In this document: piece by piece, positions 53,285-63,747 of the stretch
Position numbering within the stretch: position 1 is the stretch's first letter
Layout: the number at the start of each line of letters is the position of its first letter
Assembly: GCA_900155495.1 (NCBI GenBank)
Contig: FTLJ01000065.1
Span: forward strand, 1 to 63,747
Direction: 5' to 3'
From: Porogramme epimiltina
Lineage: Eukaryota; Basidiomycota; Agaricomycetes; Polyporales; Polyporaceae
Length of the DNA: 63,747 nucleotides
The notes under the pieces: generated by a model
Told to the model about the DNA's origin: nothing
Seen by the model: the letters and a program-made list of their open reading frames with translations, nothing else
The model's database searches: none
Translations under genes and position numbers: made by a program

Positions 53285-54105
53285 TCGGGGAGCTTTCGAG
53301 TAGAACTTGTGTTATACTGGCATAAGATATCTTGGGAAGGCGCAGCAGGAGAGGATATGGGGACAGTGATATAATAAGAGAACGAGTTGGAACAGCTCAG
53401 GCAGCTTGAAACGACATTTGACGGGGGATTTCGACCTATTTCGACGCAGTCGGACGCGCCCAGTGGACTAAGCGCTTGTTCAGCTTACCTAACTTCCAGA
53501 TATGGGAATGACATCATTTGGCTTGAACAGTTCACGCTTTTGTTCGGTTTGTTTATCGGCATGAGCGATTCTTTTGTTGAAGCTGGCTTCGACGTCCATG
53601 GCCTCGCTAGCAGGACTGAAAAGGCTCTCATACTAACGTAACACCCCATGGCTGATATACCAACTTGAATCACAACGTGCATCATCATGCCACTTGCAGC
53701 CTTAGATGCCGCAGGCCCGGGGCAAACAGATGACCAGTTAACACCGTGACGTAGTACGTGCATTCGAACTCTTCTTTCAAGCGCTACCGTGTTAAAGGCT
53801 TCTTATCTTGCGTAGGAGTGCTCATATAATCCGAGGCTCATCTCTTGGCTAGTTCTCACAGTATAGCAAAGTGAGAACCCATAAATAAGATGATAGATGC
53901 CCAAGGTGTCGCTCAGTATAACGGCATTTCGTCTCACGCCTCTCCGAACGGCCCCACGGTACATTCTAGCTCCTCATACTCACTATCCTTATCTCTATCC
54001 CGCGCGTCCCCGCGAGGAGGTCTTTCGGTGTAGTAACGCTGAGATAAGGATGGTATCTTCCTCATCGCCACTGTGGTCTTCTACAGTCTCCACTGCTTTG
54101 CCCTC
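53285..54105. other. Gene-free stretch between divergent BTB-11 and the symporter
   Basis: About 820 bp acting as upstream region of both genes. Short frames without motifs; I see nothing further. Confidence 0.45.
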
Positions 54106-54108
54106 GAC

Positions 54109-57100
54109 ATGTCGCAAGTTGGCGAGACGGAATTCAGGCCATTGTTGGGTGGGCTTTATTCCTCCCAATCACTCTACCAAATACTTATGACCTATATATA
54201 GGTCAGAGCGTGGGTTATGGAGTAGTTGTCGGTTCGTTAAGCACCCGCCGATATGGGTGCGCAATAGGACTGAACCTCACCGTCGAGCATAGGCGTCGGC
54301 TTCTTCTTTGCCGCATTAATGCTTGTACTTACAACACTACAAGCCAAGTTCTCGAAGTTCTCCCCGTCGTCATCCGAAGAATTTACGGTGAGCTTCCCGA
54401 TTCATTCGGCTATCTATAATCAGTTATACTCAATGCCGCCGGCCCACAGAGTGCCTCTAGAAGCGTGAAGGTGTGTCTTCCTGCAGTCTCGCAGCCATAT
54501 GAAAGGTCACCCAACGTTCCTCAAGCCCGGATTGGTATGCTGTGGAATGTAAGTGCACCAAACGTCGTCGAAACACTCGCTAACTGAACATCGATGAAGT
54601 GTAAGTGCTTGGACATGGAGTGCCACTCTCCTGCAGTCTAGCACAGCGGCGTACACATTTGGTGAGTACATACTCGTAGCCGTCAAATTTTCCGCTCTCT
54701 GAAATACGATGCAGGTATCAGTGGCCCATGGTGTGTGAGCAGCTGAAACACTGCGAATTCCGCTGATATAGGGTAGGTGGTACGGAGTCGGTGGGACTAT
54801 CCAACTCGGCTTCTTCGCCATGGTTGCGGCTAAGGTCAAGATGAATGCTAATGGGGCGCATACATTCTTAGAGGTAAGTCATTTTGTCGCTCGGAATAGA
54901 GCGTTCTTTTACCTTTAACACCCCAGATTGTGAAAGCGCGGTTCGGCACCGGGGCGCACCTCCTATTCACCTTCTATGCCTTTCTCTGCATCCTCGTTGT
55001 ATGCGGATCTCTCCTACGTAAGTCGCCAATATACTCCCATTCAGCTGTGTCACTCAATATCACCCTTGCAGTTGGCGGTGCAGCCACTGTTAATGCGCTC
55101 ACGGGCATGAACATCATCGCCGCCTGTTTCCTCCTCCCTATCGGGATCGCGGTGTACGTCGTGTTCGGAGGACTTCGGGCCACGTTCATATGCGATTACG
55201 CGCATACCACGATTCTATTCATCATCATCTACATCTTCTTCGGGGAGGTCTAGTGCGTGTCGTCATTTTCGTGACTAGCCTTACACCATGCTGACCCAGC
55301 CATAAAACACGCAGTGGAGCATCACCCGAGATTGGCAGCATCAATGCAATGTACGATCTACTCGTTCAAGCAGGTAAAGAGGCACCGGTCCCCGGAAACC
55401 AAAACGGGAGTTATGTCACCATGAAATCGAACCAAGGTCTTGTGTTCGGAGCTGCTACCATCATGTCAGGCTTTTCAGGGGTATTCTGCGATCAGGGTAT
55501 GTACCATATGTACACTACTTCATTACCTCTGAATACTCAACCTCCTTGCCTAGGTTATTGGCAGCGGGTATGTAATCCCATGCAACCGTCATGTCTTGCA
55601 GCTGTTCACATCTCTCAAGGCTATCGCAAGTGCGCCTCAATCGACAACAAAGGCTTATGTGAGCACCGTTTCCGCGTTACTAGACACACCGCACTGAGAA
55701 ATCCGCGGTCATAGATGCTTGGAGGACTTTCGTGGTTCGCTGTACCATGGGCGTTCGCGTCTTGCCTCGGGCTGGCGGCTCGTGCACTGGTGACCAACGT
55801 AAGGTCTGACAACACCTTCCGTGGATAAGCCTAACTCTCAGCGCAGCCCAAATTCCCTACCTTCCCCTACCCGCTCTCCGCATCCCAGACGAGCGCAGGG
55901 CTTGCCGCACCAGCCGCTGCCGCAGTCGTTATGGGCAAAGGTGGCGCGATTGCCATACTGCTTGTGGTATTGTGAGCTTTATTCTCCTATGATCTTCTGG
56001 ATTCTTCTCACTTGATATCATAGCATGGCAGTCACCTCCGCCGTGAGCGCAGAGCTTATCGGTGTTTCGAGTCTCTTGTAAGTGCCTGGTCATTGTAAAA
56101 GGTTCCAGGGACGGTTACTCATGCGTGTAATCGACACCAACTTAGCGCATACGAGTACGTAGTCGGTCTTGAATACAGGCTAATGAAACAGTGTTCAAGA
56201 TGATACGCTTTTTCCCTTTTAGCTTGTACAGGACATACTTCCGCCCGAATGCTACGAGCGCGGAGATTGTGCGCGTATCGCATTACTTCATCTGCTTCTG
56301 GGCCGTCTGGGCAGGATGTTGGTCAACCATCGTGCGTATCAGCCGCTAATCATCCTGAGTCTGAATTTCTGACCTCCGACTCGTCCAGCTGCACAAAGCT
56401 AGCATAGATCTAGGCTGGTTATTCTACGTCCAGTGTGTTCCCCTCTCAATGTTCATTCTGCTTCCCGCGCCGGGATTTACTGACGATCGTTCGTTTCTCA
56501 GGGGAGTAGTTCTTAGTCCCGCAGTGATCCCTATTGCTCTCACCGTAACATGGTCGAAGCTGACGCGAGCAGGCGTCTTTTGTGGATGCATCGTCGGAGC
56601 GGTAATGGGCATGCTTGCGTGGATGATCGGTTGCTGGAAGATCTTCGGTGCGCCTATACCTCTACTTCGTGGCCTCCTGCGCACACAGCAAGCTGAGCCA
56701 ATTTCAGGGGAAATCAATGTCCCGAACCTCGCGCAGCCGTACTCGGCCGTGTGCAGCGGCCTCACCAGCCTACTCTTCTCGGGACTACTCACTGTGGGGG
56801 TCTCTCTCGCCCGTACGCCCCCCTCTCCTGACACGTGTAGAATACGACTCTAATCGTCCTCACGCGCCTAGGGCCGGCCAAATACGACTTTGCAGGCACG
56901 CGCGCCATTGCGATCTACGACGACGCGTCCTCCATCTCTAGCGCTGACGCGAGCCGCGAAGAACGCGCCCCCTCGACCGACGACAAGGACAAAGTCCCCG
57001 ACGTAGGAGTGCGCGCCGTCAGCGCGCCCGATAGCAAGGACGTGATCATGACGACCAGCGGCCCCGTCAGCCGCGCGGAGCTCAAGACCGTCTTCCGGCG

Positions 57101-57458
57101 CGCGGCGTGGTACTCGCTCGTGCTCGCGCTCATCGTCGCTGTCCTTGGTGCGTGGCATGGCGCGCGCTTGCCCCCAATGACGTCATCGCTGAAATGCTGC
57201 GCGTGCAGTGCCGCTTCCGATGTACTTTTCGCACTACGTTTTCAGCAAGGAGTTCTACACGTTCTGGGTGGCGTGCACGATGTGGGTCCTTCCTCCGCAC
57301 GTCTCAACTCATTCCGGATACAGATGCTGACGCACCGGCGCTACAGTATCTGGGCCGCGATGAGCGGGGTGTGGTGCATGATCCTGCCGCTGTGGGAGTC
57401 GAGGGTGGAGATCGGCATCATCCTGCGCGGGATGGTGGGAGCGGAGCGCGCGGCGTAG
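54109..57458 (+). CDS. DUR3-like urea/solute symporter (SSS family)
   Basis: Twenty-four exons: 54109..54148, 54202..54231, 54293..54387, 54450..54470, 54526..54548, 54600..54661, 54715..54730, 54777..54873, 54927..55017, 55072..55252, 55315..55496, 55554..55567, 55620..55658, 55715..55798, 55847..55971, 56024..56077, 56146..56154, 56223..56331, 56389..56432, 56502..56647, 56708..56812, 56872..57147, 57209..57272, 57347..57458; 672 aa. Family blocks in order: SVGYGVVVG, SASRSVKPGL, SAWTWSATLLQSSTAAY, GISGPWWYG, GGLRATFICDYAHTTILF, DQGYWQRAIAS, GGLSWFAVPWAFAS, AVTSAVSAELIGVSS, YRTYFRPNATS, HKASIDLGWLFYVQGVVLSP, WKIFGEINVPNLA and LPLWESRVEIG. About fifteen hydrophobic segments. It would import urea, or polyamines, across the plasma membrane with a coupled ion. 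The start and the last intron are the least certain parts; the rest is fixed by phase and conservation. Confidence 0.87.
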
Positions 57459-57625
57459 AGCTCAATACGCGCGCGCCGACACACCTCTGTGCCAGTGCGC
57501 GGCGCAGACACGACCCGTATAGAAGAGCGCGGCAGTCTACCGCTGCGGCCGAATTAGATAAACGACCTATCTACCACAAGTACAATAAACGCATATACGC
57601 ACACCCACCGCCCGCCCGCGCGGCA

Positions 57626-59565
57626 TCACTTCGCGTCGGACACGTACGACCGCGCCTCGTCGATGTCGGCGTCGACCTCCGCGTCGTCCTCGTCGAGGCC
57701 CGTCTTGACGTCGCCCGGGGCGACGGCGGCGCTGCGGCGCGAGCGGCGGAGCTCGCGGAAGTCGACCGCCTCGGCCTGCGCGCTCTCGACGTGCTGCTCT
57801 ACGTTGATCGCGACCTCGGCGGGTATGCGGCGCATCCGCTCCGAGCACTGGAACGCTTCGCCGTCACACGTCTATTCCGTCGCGCGCGCGAGCGAAAGGA
57901 AAGGGGGCAGCAGGGTGTGATCAGCAAAACGCCATCGGGAGGCGGGGCGCGGATGCTGGGAGGGACGTACGAGCGTGTTGTTGCCGTAGAGCTCTTCGCG
58001 GAGCGTTGAGCGGGAGTTGAGTGTCTGTGGCACACTATGAGCTCATGGCGGCGCAACAGGTGATTAGGCGCCGGTGGTGACACTCACCGAGAGCAGAGTC
58101 CCCCTGATCACCCGTCGGCCGGGGTGGAGGTCAACCAAGGTGAGCTAGACGCGAACCAGATGCACTCACGTGTAGACGCGGCCTAGCGCCTGTAGTAGAA
58201 GCCACTTTGTAAGAACTACGAGGATTTCGAGATGCACACACAAGGGCGTACCAGGGAGAAGATGGTGTGAAAATTGGTACGCGGCAGGACGCTCTGTGTG
58301 AGATCCCATTATGAGAGGGCGTACACTCCATTCGCCCCGCGAGACTCACAAAGGTAATCAAATAAAGAATCTGGGGCGCGCAGAAGAGGGTCAGAAGAGC
58401 GAATCAGGTCGTGATATGCACACATACGGCAAATATGGCACTCGCAGCGGTCGTCTCGATGGACGAGCGCATGAGGCGGCCGATGACCGTGTCGGTGCCT
58501 ACGCCAAAACAGTCAGGGTCCGCTCCGGAGACCACGGATACACAAGCTACGCACTCCGGAAACCCGTTCTGCTCTTCAGAAGATGAGTGTACAATAGGCA
58601 CCTGTCACAGCCGAACGAGCGGAGGACGTCAGGATACAAAGACAAGCTCAGATTACGAGCACGTACGCAAGCACCACATCGCACGCCATCGACGCGCTCA
58701 ACCACGCATCTACGAACGGCACGAAAATCGGCGACGTCTCGATGCTACACCCCTCGTCAGCCCATCCCCCAACGATCGCGCGAGGGGGCAGCGGGAGCGC
58801 ACCTGTGGTTGACGAGGCCTCCGATGGAGGCGACGAGCCCGAGGGCGAAGGCGGCGACGGAGAGGAGGGAGAGGAGGACGAAGATCCACCACGCGTGCGT
58901 GAAGTGCTTGATGCGCCACGCGAAGAGGTGCTGGATTGGCGTTGACACGCTTGGGAAGCGCAGTCGAAGTCAGTCGCAGACTCTCATTGGGCACAAGCAC
59001 CACTCACAGAGCTGGAGAGAAGTGGCGCGAGATCAGAGCCGAAATTCCGAAAGAGTGGAAGAGAACTCACCGACGAACATCGGCGCAGCGGACACCGGCC
59101 AGAGCGTGGTCGCGAGGTAGGGCGTATTGGCAAAGTTGTCGACCGCATACCGCCAGATCATCCACAGCGTCCCCGCGGTATGTACACTGTCGATAAAGAA
59201 GCACCAATGCACGAGCGCCCTAAACACACCGTTCCAGTCAGCTTCCGCGCTCACTCATGGCCTATTATGCGGAACGCATGACCAGGTACGGGAAACGGGA
59301 CGTGACAAACGGGAGACAAGACGCACTTGAGCAGCGGCCGGTCGCGGTTCCTTCCCAGACAATACTGGATCCACTGCAAGAACGCGACGCCGTACACGAA
59401 GCAGTTCAGGAGCACGCCCACGAGCACCGGGCCCAGCAGCTGCGACACGGGCACCACCGCTGGCCCGATCTGCACGGGCGCGTCGAGCGTCGCCGTGGCG
59501 AGCGTCGAGCCGTTCAGCGCGGGCAGTCCGGGGCGGACGTTGACGAGGTGCGGCGCGGCGATCAT
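57626..59565 (-). CDS. DUF6534-type multipass membrane protein
   Basis: Thirteen exons, complement(57626..57847, 57971..58024, 58088..58103, 58170..58189, 58252..58293, 58350..58370, 58428..58498, 58555..58573, 58657..58744, 58803..58949, 59008..59011, 59071..59219, 59327..59565), 363 aa. Signature blocks: QLLGPVLVGVLLNCFVYGVA, FFIDSVHTAGTLWMIWRYAV, STPIQHLFAWRIKHF, FVPFVDAWLSASMACDVVLA, SRTGFRSTDTVIGRLMR, SVLPRTNFHTIFSLALGRVY and LLSTLNSRSTLREE. About seven membrane segments; the acidic tail ends ARSYVSDAK. Exon 3 would be only 4 nt (CTCT), restoring ALVSTPIQ across 59- and 58-nt introns; without it the frame does not join. The family occurs widely in Agaricomycetes with unknown function. 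Its 3' end faces the symporter gene 168 nt away. Confidence 0.83.
59008..59011 (-). other. 4-nt micro-exon of the DUF6534 gene
   Basis: CTCT on the minus strand, preceded by TTCTCTCCAG and followed by GTGAGTGG. The flanking introns are 59 and 58 nt, the usual size here. Exon 2 ends with one unpaired base and exon 4 starts with one, so exactly two bases plus two are needed; the micro-exon supplies them and gives the family's ALVSTP. Confidence 0.65.
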
Positions 59566-59569
59566 ACTA

Positions 59570-62440
59570 GGCGCGGGCGCTCGCTCCTTTTTCTGTCTTG
59601 GCGGGTTTGCGGGGCGGGAGGGAGGGAGGGAGCCTCGAGAGGCAGGGACGAAGGAGTGGAAGGGCTGTGCGTGGAGAGAGAGGGCGGGGAGGGGAAGGGG
59701 AGGAGAGGGCGCGGGCGTCGACCGGAGGCGCGATTTAATAATAAAGACTGGCGACGGGACGTGATATATGATACCCGGGCCGCTTCGCGCGGCGAAGGCG
59801 GGGGGAAGGACACTGGACGCGGGGCGAGCCCGTCGTCGGGCATCAGCTGGTGAATTATGAGCATTTATGTAGAAAGAGGCTCCTCCTTCTTCGACGCGAC
59901 CCTGGATGTGGACACCGCGCTATCGCGCTATCCACATTTCCGGGCCCGCGACTCACCACGACGCAAGAAACAGACCCAAAAGACCACCCTCGCGCGCCCG
60001 AAGGGACCTCGCGGAGCAGGACGTTCACGCAAGGTTGAAGGTTCGCGCCAGAGAGTGTCAGAAAATGAAACGCGCCTCGCGAGCGCGCCGCCGAGGCCGA
60101 TCAATTGATTTTATTGCGTCGCTCGCGTGGCGCCGCTCCTGCTTTATATGGGGAGGCCGTGGCTGTGCTCGCATTAGTGCCTTCCAGGCCTCTTCCGACT
60201 GCAACGGAGCCACCTCTCCCGCCACCCTGCCACCGCGCGTGCATGGATGGAGGGTTTGTTAGGAGACTGTGGTGTTAGTACTGAGATGGCACGTAGAGAA
60301 AGCGTGAAGTTTGGTGGGTGCTCGTCGGAGCGAAATCTCGGCAAGAAATCGTAGTCGCGGTCGAAGCGGGCGGCTGCGGGAGCTTTTCTCGCCTCCGTAG
60401 GCCGTTCTACGGCACCTCCGTCTCCGCTTCCGCTTCATGTTCGTTCGGACGCATAGGGCTTGACTTTGAGGTCCGATAGCTGGAAAAAGCTATGGTTAGT
60501 GCAGCGCGGATATCTGTCGGCGCGACATAACTACAACGTCGGGTATGACCTCGAAAAACTCGTACCGGCGGCAGTGCTGGGCACCGGAGCGTCCAATAAC
60601 GTCGCGAACTGACTTTCAATATGTGGGAAACGATTTACGAGAAGCCCCAGATAGCATATATACACAGAAAAGGAGAAAGAAAGCACGGAAGAACTTCTCG
60701 ATACAGTGGAGCTATTCAGACCCGGAATACACCTGGCACCGGGCGCCACGACAACAGCGCGGCGCACGCCCAAAACGCCCTCCGATGACGTCTCGAGGGC
60801 CCCCGCCCCTCGGTGCCTCTGGCGATCAAACCGCGCAGAGTTGTCGGAGGAATAACGCGTCGGCCCTCGGACGCGCCACAGACAGCTCGCGGGCTCCGGT
60901 GAGATTCACGAATCGAATCGAATCGACGATCGACGACGACTCGGAATCTGGGGGATGATGTCGACGGCGCCGGCGCCGGCCCCGGGTCCGGGTCGATCGC
61001 TGCAACACAGCAAGTGCGCACTCCGACGACGTGCATGTTCGCGAGCATGTCGACATCTGGCCCCGCGCCATGGCGATCATGATGTGCTATGCACGACCTA
61101 TCTCGATCGCCGTATAGTTGGGCGGGCGAGCGTCCCCTGCATCCTGTGCGCGCACGGGAGGCTTGGCCCGCGCACTGCGCGGATGCACGCAGGGAGTTCA
61201 TGTGCACTTAGCGTGTACGGGCAGAGGGAGGCGTCCGCCGACGGCGGCGACGGTGGTGGCGGGGGAGCCGATCGCAGTTCCCGGACAGCGTCGAGCGCAG
61301 TGGCAGGTCCGCGTGGCGGCTGTCAGCGATCGGGGCAGCGTGATCGCGGGTGGCTAAAGGCCCCGGGCCCGAAGGCGCACGAGCCCGACGACGTCTATGT
61401 ATAGGGCGTGCTCGCGTTCAGCGCGAGGACAATGCATATCCGAGCGAAAGGAACCTACGGCGTGCGCGGGATAAGAGGGGGTGGAGAAGCCCTCAGGCCT
61501 CAGGTCAGGCAGGGCGTAAGCACGTTCGCCCTGGGGCGCACCGAAGGCTCCCGCGGGCCGCGCTCCGGTAGGAATGGCACGTAGGAATTCGAGCGGCGGG
61601 GGCTGGAAAACGTTCACGATGGCTGAAGCTTACCGCCTGAGGCCTGGGGCGGGAGCTCGCGAGGAGGGGACTGGGCAGTGGGGGTTCGCACAAGGCACGC
61701 CGGCGAGGGCGGACGAAGGATCGCGCCGGCGGCTCGCGCGGGTCGGCCGAGGGGTGGCGGGGTCATGGGGCCCCGCGCGGGGTGCTCCCTCCGCAACAGG
61801 ATAGGCATGTGCGGGACGCGGGGGTGATGATGGGCCCGGGCGAGCAGAGGCTATAAACGTTCTGACGGCGCTGCGAGGGCGGCCGCCCGGCGGCGGCGGC
61901 GGGAGATTGGACGCGCACCGCAGGGAGCCTTGCTACGCGGGGCGCGACGCCTGCCCGTTCATCATCACATGAGCGGGGGCGAGCCGTGCTCCGACGCGCG
62001 GGAGGTGTTGGCCCATATGCACAGGGTGTGTGGTGGCCCGCCGGCGGGTCCGACCTAAGGTTTGTCATTGGGCGATCGGACGCCGGGATGGCGGTGGGCT
62101 GCGAGGAGGAGAGGGCGGCCGTACGGCAGCGTGGAAGAGCGTGCAGCAGGGGGGGGTCAAAGGGAAGGGCGGAGAGGACGGAAGAGAAGGCCGCGTCGAG
62201 AAAGCGCACGACGCGAGTGGCAGCGTTACGTCACCGGTCACTTGGCGCGGTCACGGGAGGAGGTGGGCGGGTAGGCGCCGGGCGCGTCTGATGGAGAGGC
62301 CGGCAGGGCGGCTCGCGGCTGGGGGTGGCAGGACGGCTCGTCGGATGGGACGCGGGCGGGCGGGGAACCCCACGTCCGCCTTCTTCTCGTCCTCGCGCCA
62401 TGGATCCTAGCCCTCCGCGCCACGCTCCAGACAGCCCGCC
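59570..62440. other. Gene-free GC-rich stretch
   Basis: About 2.9 kb between divergent DUF6534 and GH3-D genes, upstream of both. High GC with many long open frames expected by composition alone; none has a recognisable motif. Confidence 0.5.
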
Positions 62441-62447
62441 TATAAAG
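62441..62447 (+). promoter_or_regulatory. TATA box of GH3-D
   Basis: TATAAAG 83 nt upstream of the start codon, followed by a C-rich leader. Confidence 0.6.
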
Positions 62448-62529
62448 CCTCTCCAATGCTGCCCCCGAGGATTCCCCGGCCCACCGTAGCCTTCTCTGCC
62501 CGCCCTCCTCGCAGAGCCCGCTCGCCGCC

Positions 62530-63747
62530 ATGGCCGTCCTCCTCAGCGCGCGTCTCGCCGCTTTGAGCACCCTCCTCGTCCTCGCCCTCTCCGCCACCGC
62601 GCAGGATACCTCCTCTGTGACCACGGACCTTGGCACCACTACCGACTCTGTCACCAGCGTCGCGTCGTCTACGAGCGTCGCGTCGACCATCACCGCGTCC
62701 GAGTCGCTCTCGACCAGCACGATCTCCGGGACGTCCGTCGAGTCCGTCTCCCTCTCGACCTCCATCGCATCTGCGACCTCGGTCGCGTCCACCTCCATCG
62801 CGTCCCTCTCGACCTCCACGGCCTCGGCCTCGGTCTCGCTCTCCACCTCAGCAGCGTCGGTGACCTCCGCCGCCGCAACCGGGCCAGCCACCGAGACGAG
62901 TGAGTCCCCCCCTTCCTCCCGTTTCGTTTTCGCACCCGCACCGCATGCTCGTCCGTTCGCGTGCATTCCTCTTCCGTGCACGCATACATACATCGCGCCG
63001 CTCCTCGGGCCAGCGCCCGCGCGCCCCGCTCCGTACGCATCTTCGCCAAGCAGGATGCCTCTAAACAAGGCGTGCGCCTGCGCCGTCTGTTTCTATTTTC
63101 ACGCGGGCGCGGCGGCGGGTGGGGGAATGGAGGGGGAGCACGCGTCCGCCCGAGCACGCGCACGCTGCGCGCCCGATACGGCACCGCGTCCGCCGTTCCC
63201 GGAGCCCGCCCCCCCGCCCGTTTCCCGGCCTGGGACCGTGCACGTCGCTGCTGCCGCGCGCGGGCAGGTCCTCGCCGTCGACGTGCTTCGCTTCTCTGTC
63301 GCGGGTCGAGGGCAAGGCTGGGGTCGAGGGTACGCTCGACTGCGCCCGGGCCGGGCTGGGCGGCGCGCGCTTCGGGCTGTCAGCTCCGCGTGCTGCCCCG
63401 GGCGTCGTAGAGTCAAAACACGGCATCGCAGCTGCGACCGCATATGACGCGTTCTGATATTCGCGTTGGTCTGCATTCTTCTTCGCGCACGCCCGTCTAC
63501 TTAGCAGCGACGCGCTTCCGCCCATTCTGCGCGTAGCGTGACCACTTGCTCCGGTCTGATCGCTTATGGCGCGCGACGGCGACGCGACGTCCAGTGTCGT
63601 ACTATGCACCTCCTGGGAGGCTTCGTTCCGGCATTGACGTCGCCCACTCGCTCGCGTCGAGAACGGCTCGCTAACCGCCCCCCCCACAGCGCTGATCACC
63701 ATCCCCATCTCCTCCTACACCTTCTCCGCCTTCCCCGTCCCCTCCGA
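62530..63747 (+). CDS. Secreted GH3 beta-glucosidase (GH3-D), 5' part
   Basis: Partial at the window edge. Exon 1 is 62530..62899 (123 codons plus one base): signal peptide [17 protein letters not shown], nearly the same as GH3-C, then about 100 residues of Ser/Thr/Val/Ala repeats (STSVAS, STSIAS units) ending ATETS. The GTGAGT donor and a CCCCCACAG acceptor bound a 790-nt intron, the longest in the window. Exon 2 (63690..63747 and beyond) starts [19 protein letters not shown], which aligns with the same exon of GH3-A, B and C. Phase is identical (one base plus two). The catalytic part lies outside the window. Exon 1 uses almost only G/C third positions. Opposite in orientation to the three other GH3 genes. 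Confidence 0.88.

Noticed and set aside
57209..57347. Alternative ends of the last symporter intron (donor GTCCTT with acceptor before ATGCTG)
   Set aside because: It would add a charged stretch (MLTHRRY) inside the last membrane segment and uses a poor donor; the chosen GTGCAC donor and CTACAG acceptor keep a hydrophobic segment, although this remains the weakest junction of the gene.

Overview
The window reads as nuclear DNA of a mushroom-forming basidiomycete (Agaricomycetes, probably a wood decayer). The evidence is short introns (mostly 50-65 nt) with GTRNGY donors, many very small exons, multipass proteins of the DUF6533 and DUF6534 types (which I know only from this group), expanded BTB/POZ paralogues and secreted GH3 beta-glucosidases. 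Exon structures were rebuilt by hand from donors, acceptors, phase and family conservation. No tRNA, rRNA or CRISPR array was seen.

Layout. 0-5.3 kb: two BTB genes on the minus strand flank a decayed TLDc (OXR1-like) pseudogene. 7.1-14.8 kb: a DUF6533 membrane protein, a C2H2 zinc-finger protein and a second multipass membrane protein. 15.8-29.9 kb: six BTB genes on the plus strand, made by tandem triplication of a 2.78-kb unit plus a wider pair duplication; one unit carries a poly(A)-tailed retroposon. 31.8-34.1 kb: a cytochrome P450. 34.4-49.2 kb: three secreted GH3 genes on the minus strand, interleaved with one intact BTB gene, one BTB relic and one GH3 relic, showing that BTB and GH3 were duplicated together. 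50.7-53.3 kb: two more BTB genes. 54.1-59.6 kb: a DUR3-like urea/solute symporter and a DUF6534 membrane protein with a 4-nt micro-exon. From 62.5 kb: the 5' end of a fourth GH3 gene, cut by the window edge.

How it fits together. The GH3 enzymes would release glucose from cellobiose and other beta-glucosides outside the cell. The P450 is a microsomal oxidase of unknown substrate. The symporter would import urea or polyamines. The BTB proteins share a basic N-terminus, the BTB fold and a Cys-containing C-terminal half; their role is unknown. The locus looks like a birth-and-death hotspot: tandem copies, relics, a stop-loss allele and a transposon insertion. Coordinates of small exons and start codons are inferences that need transcript data.
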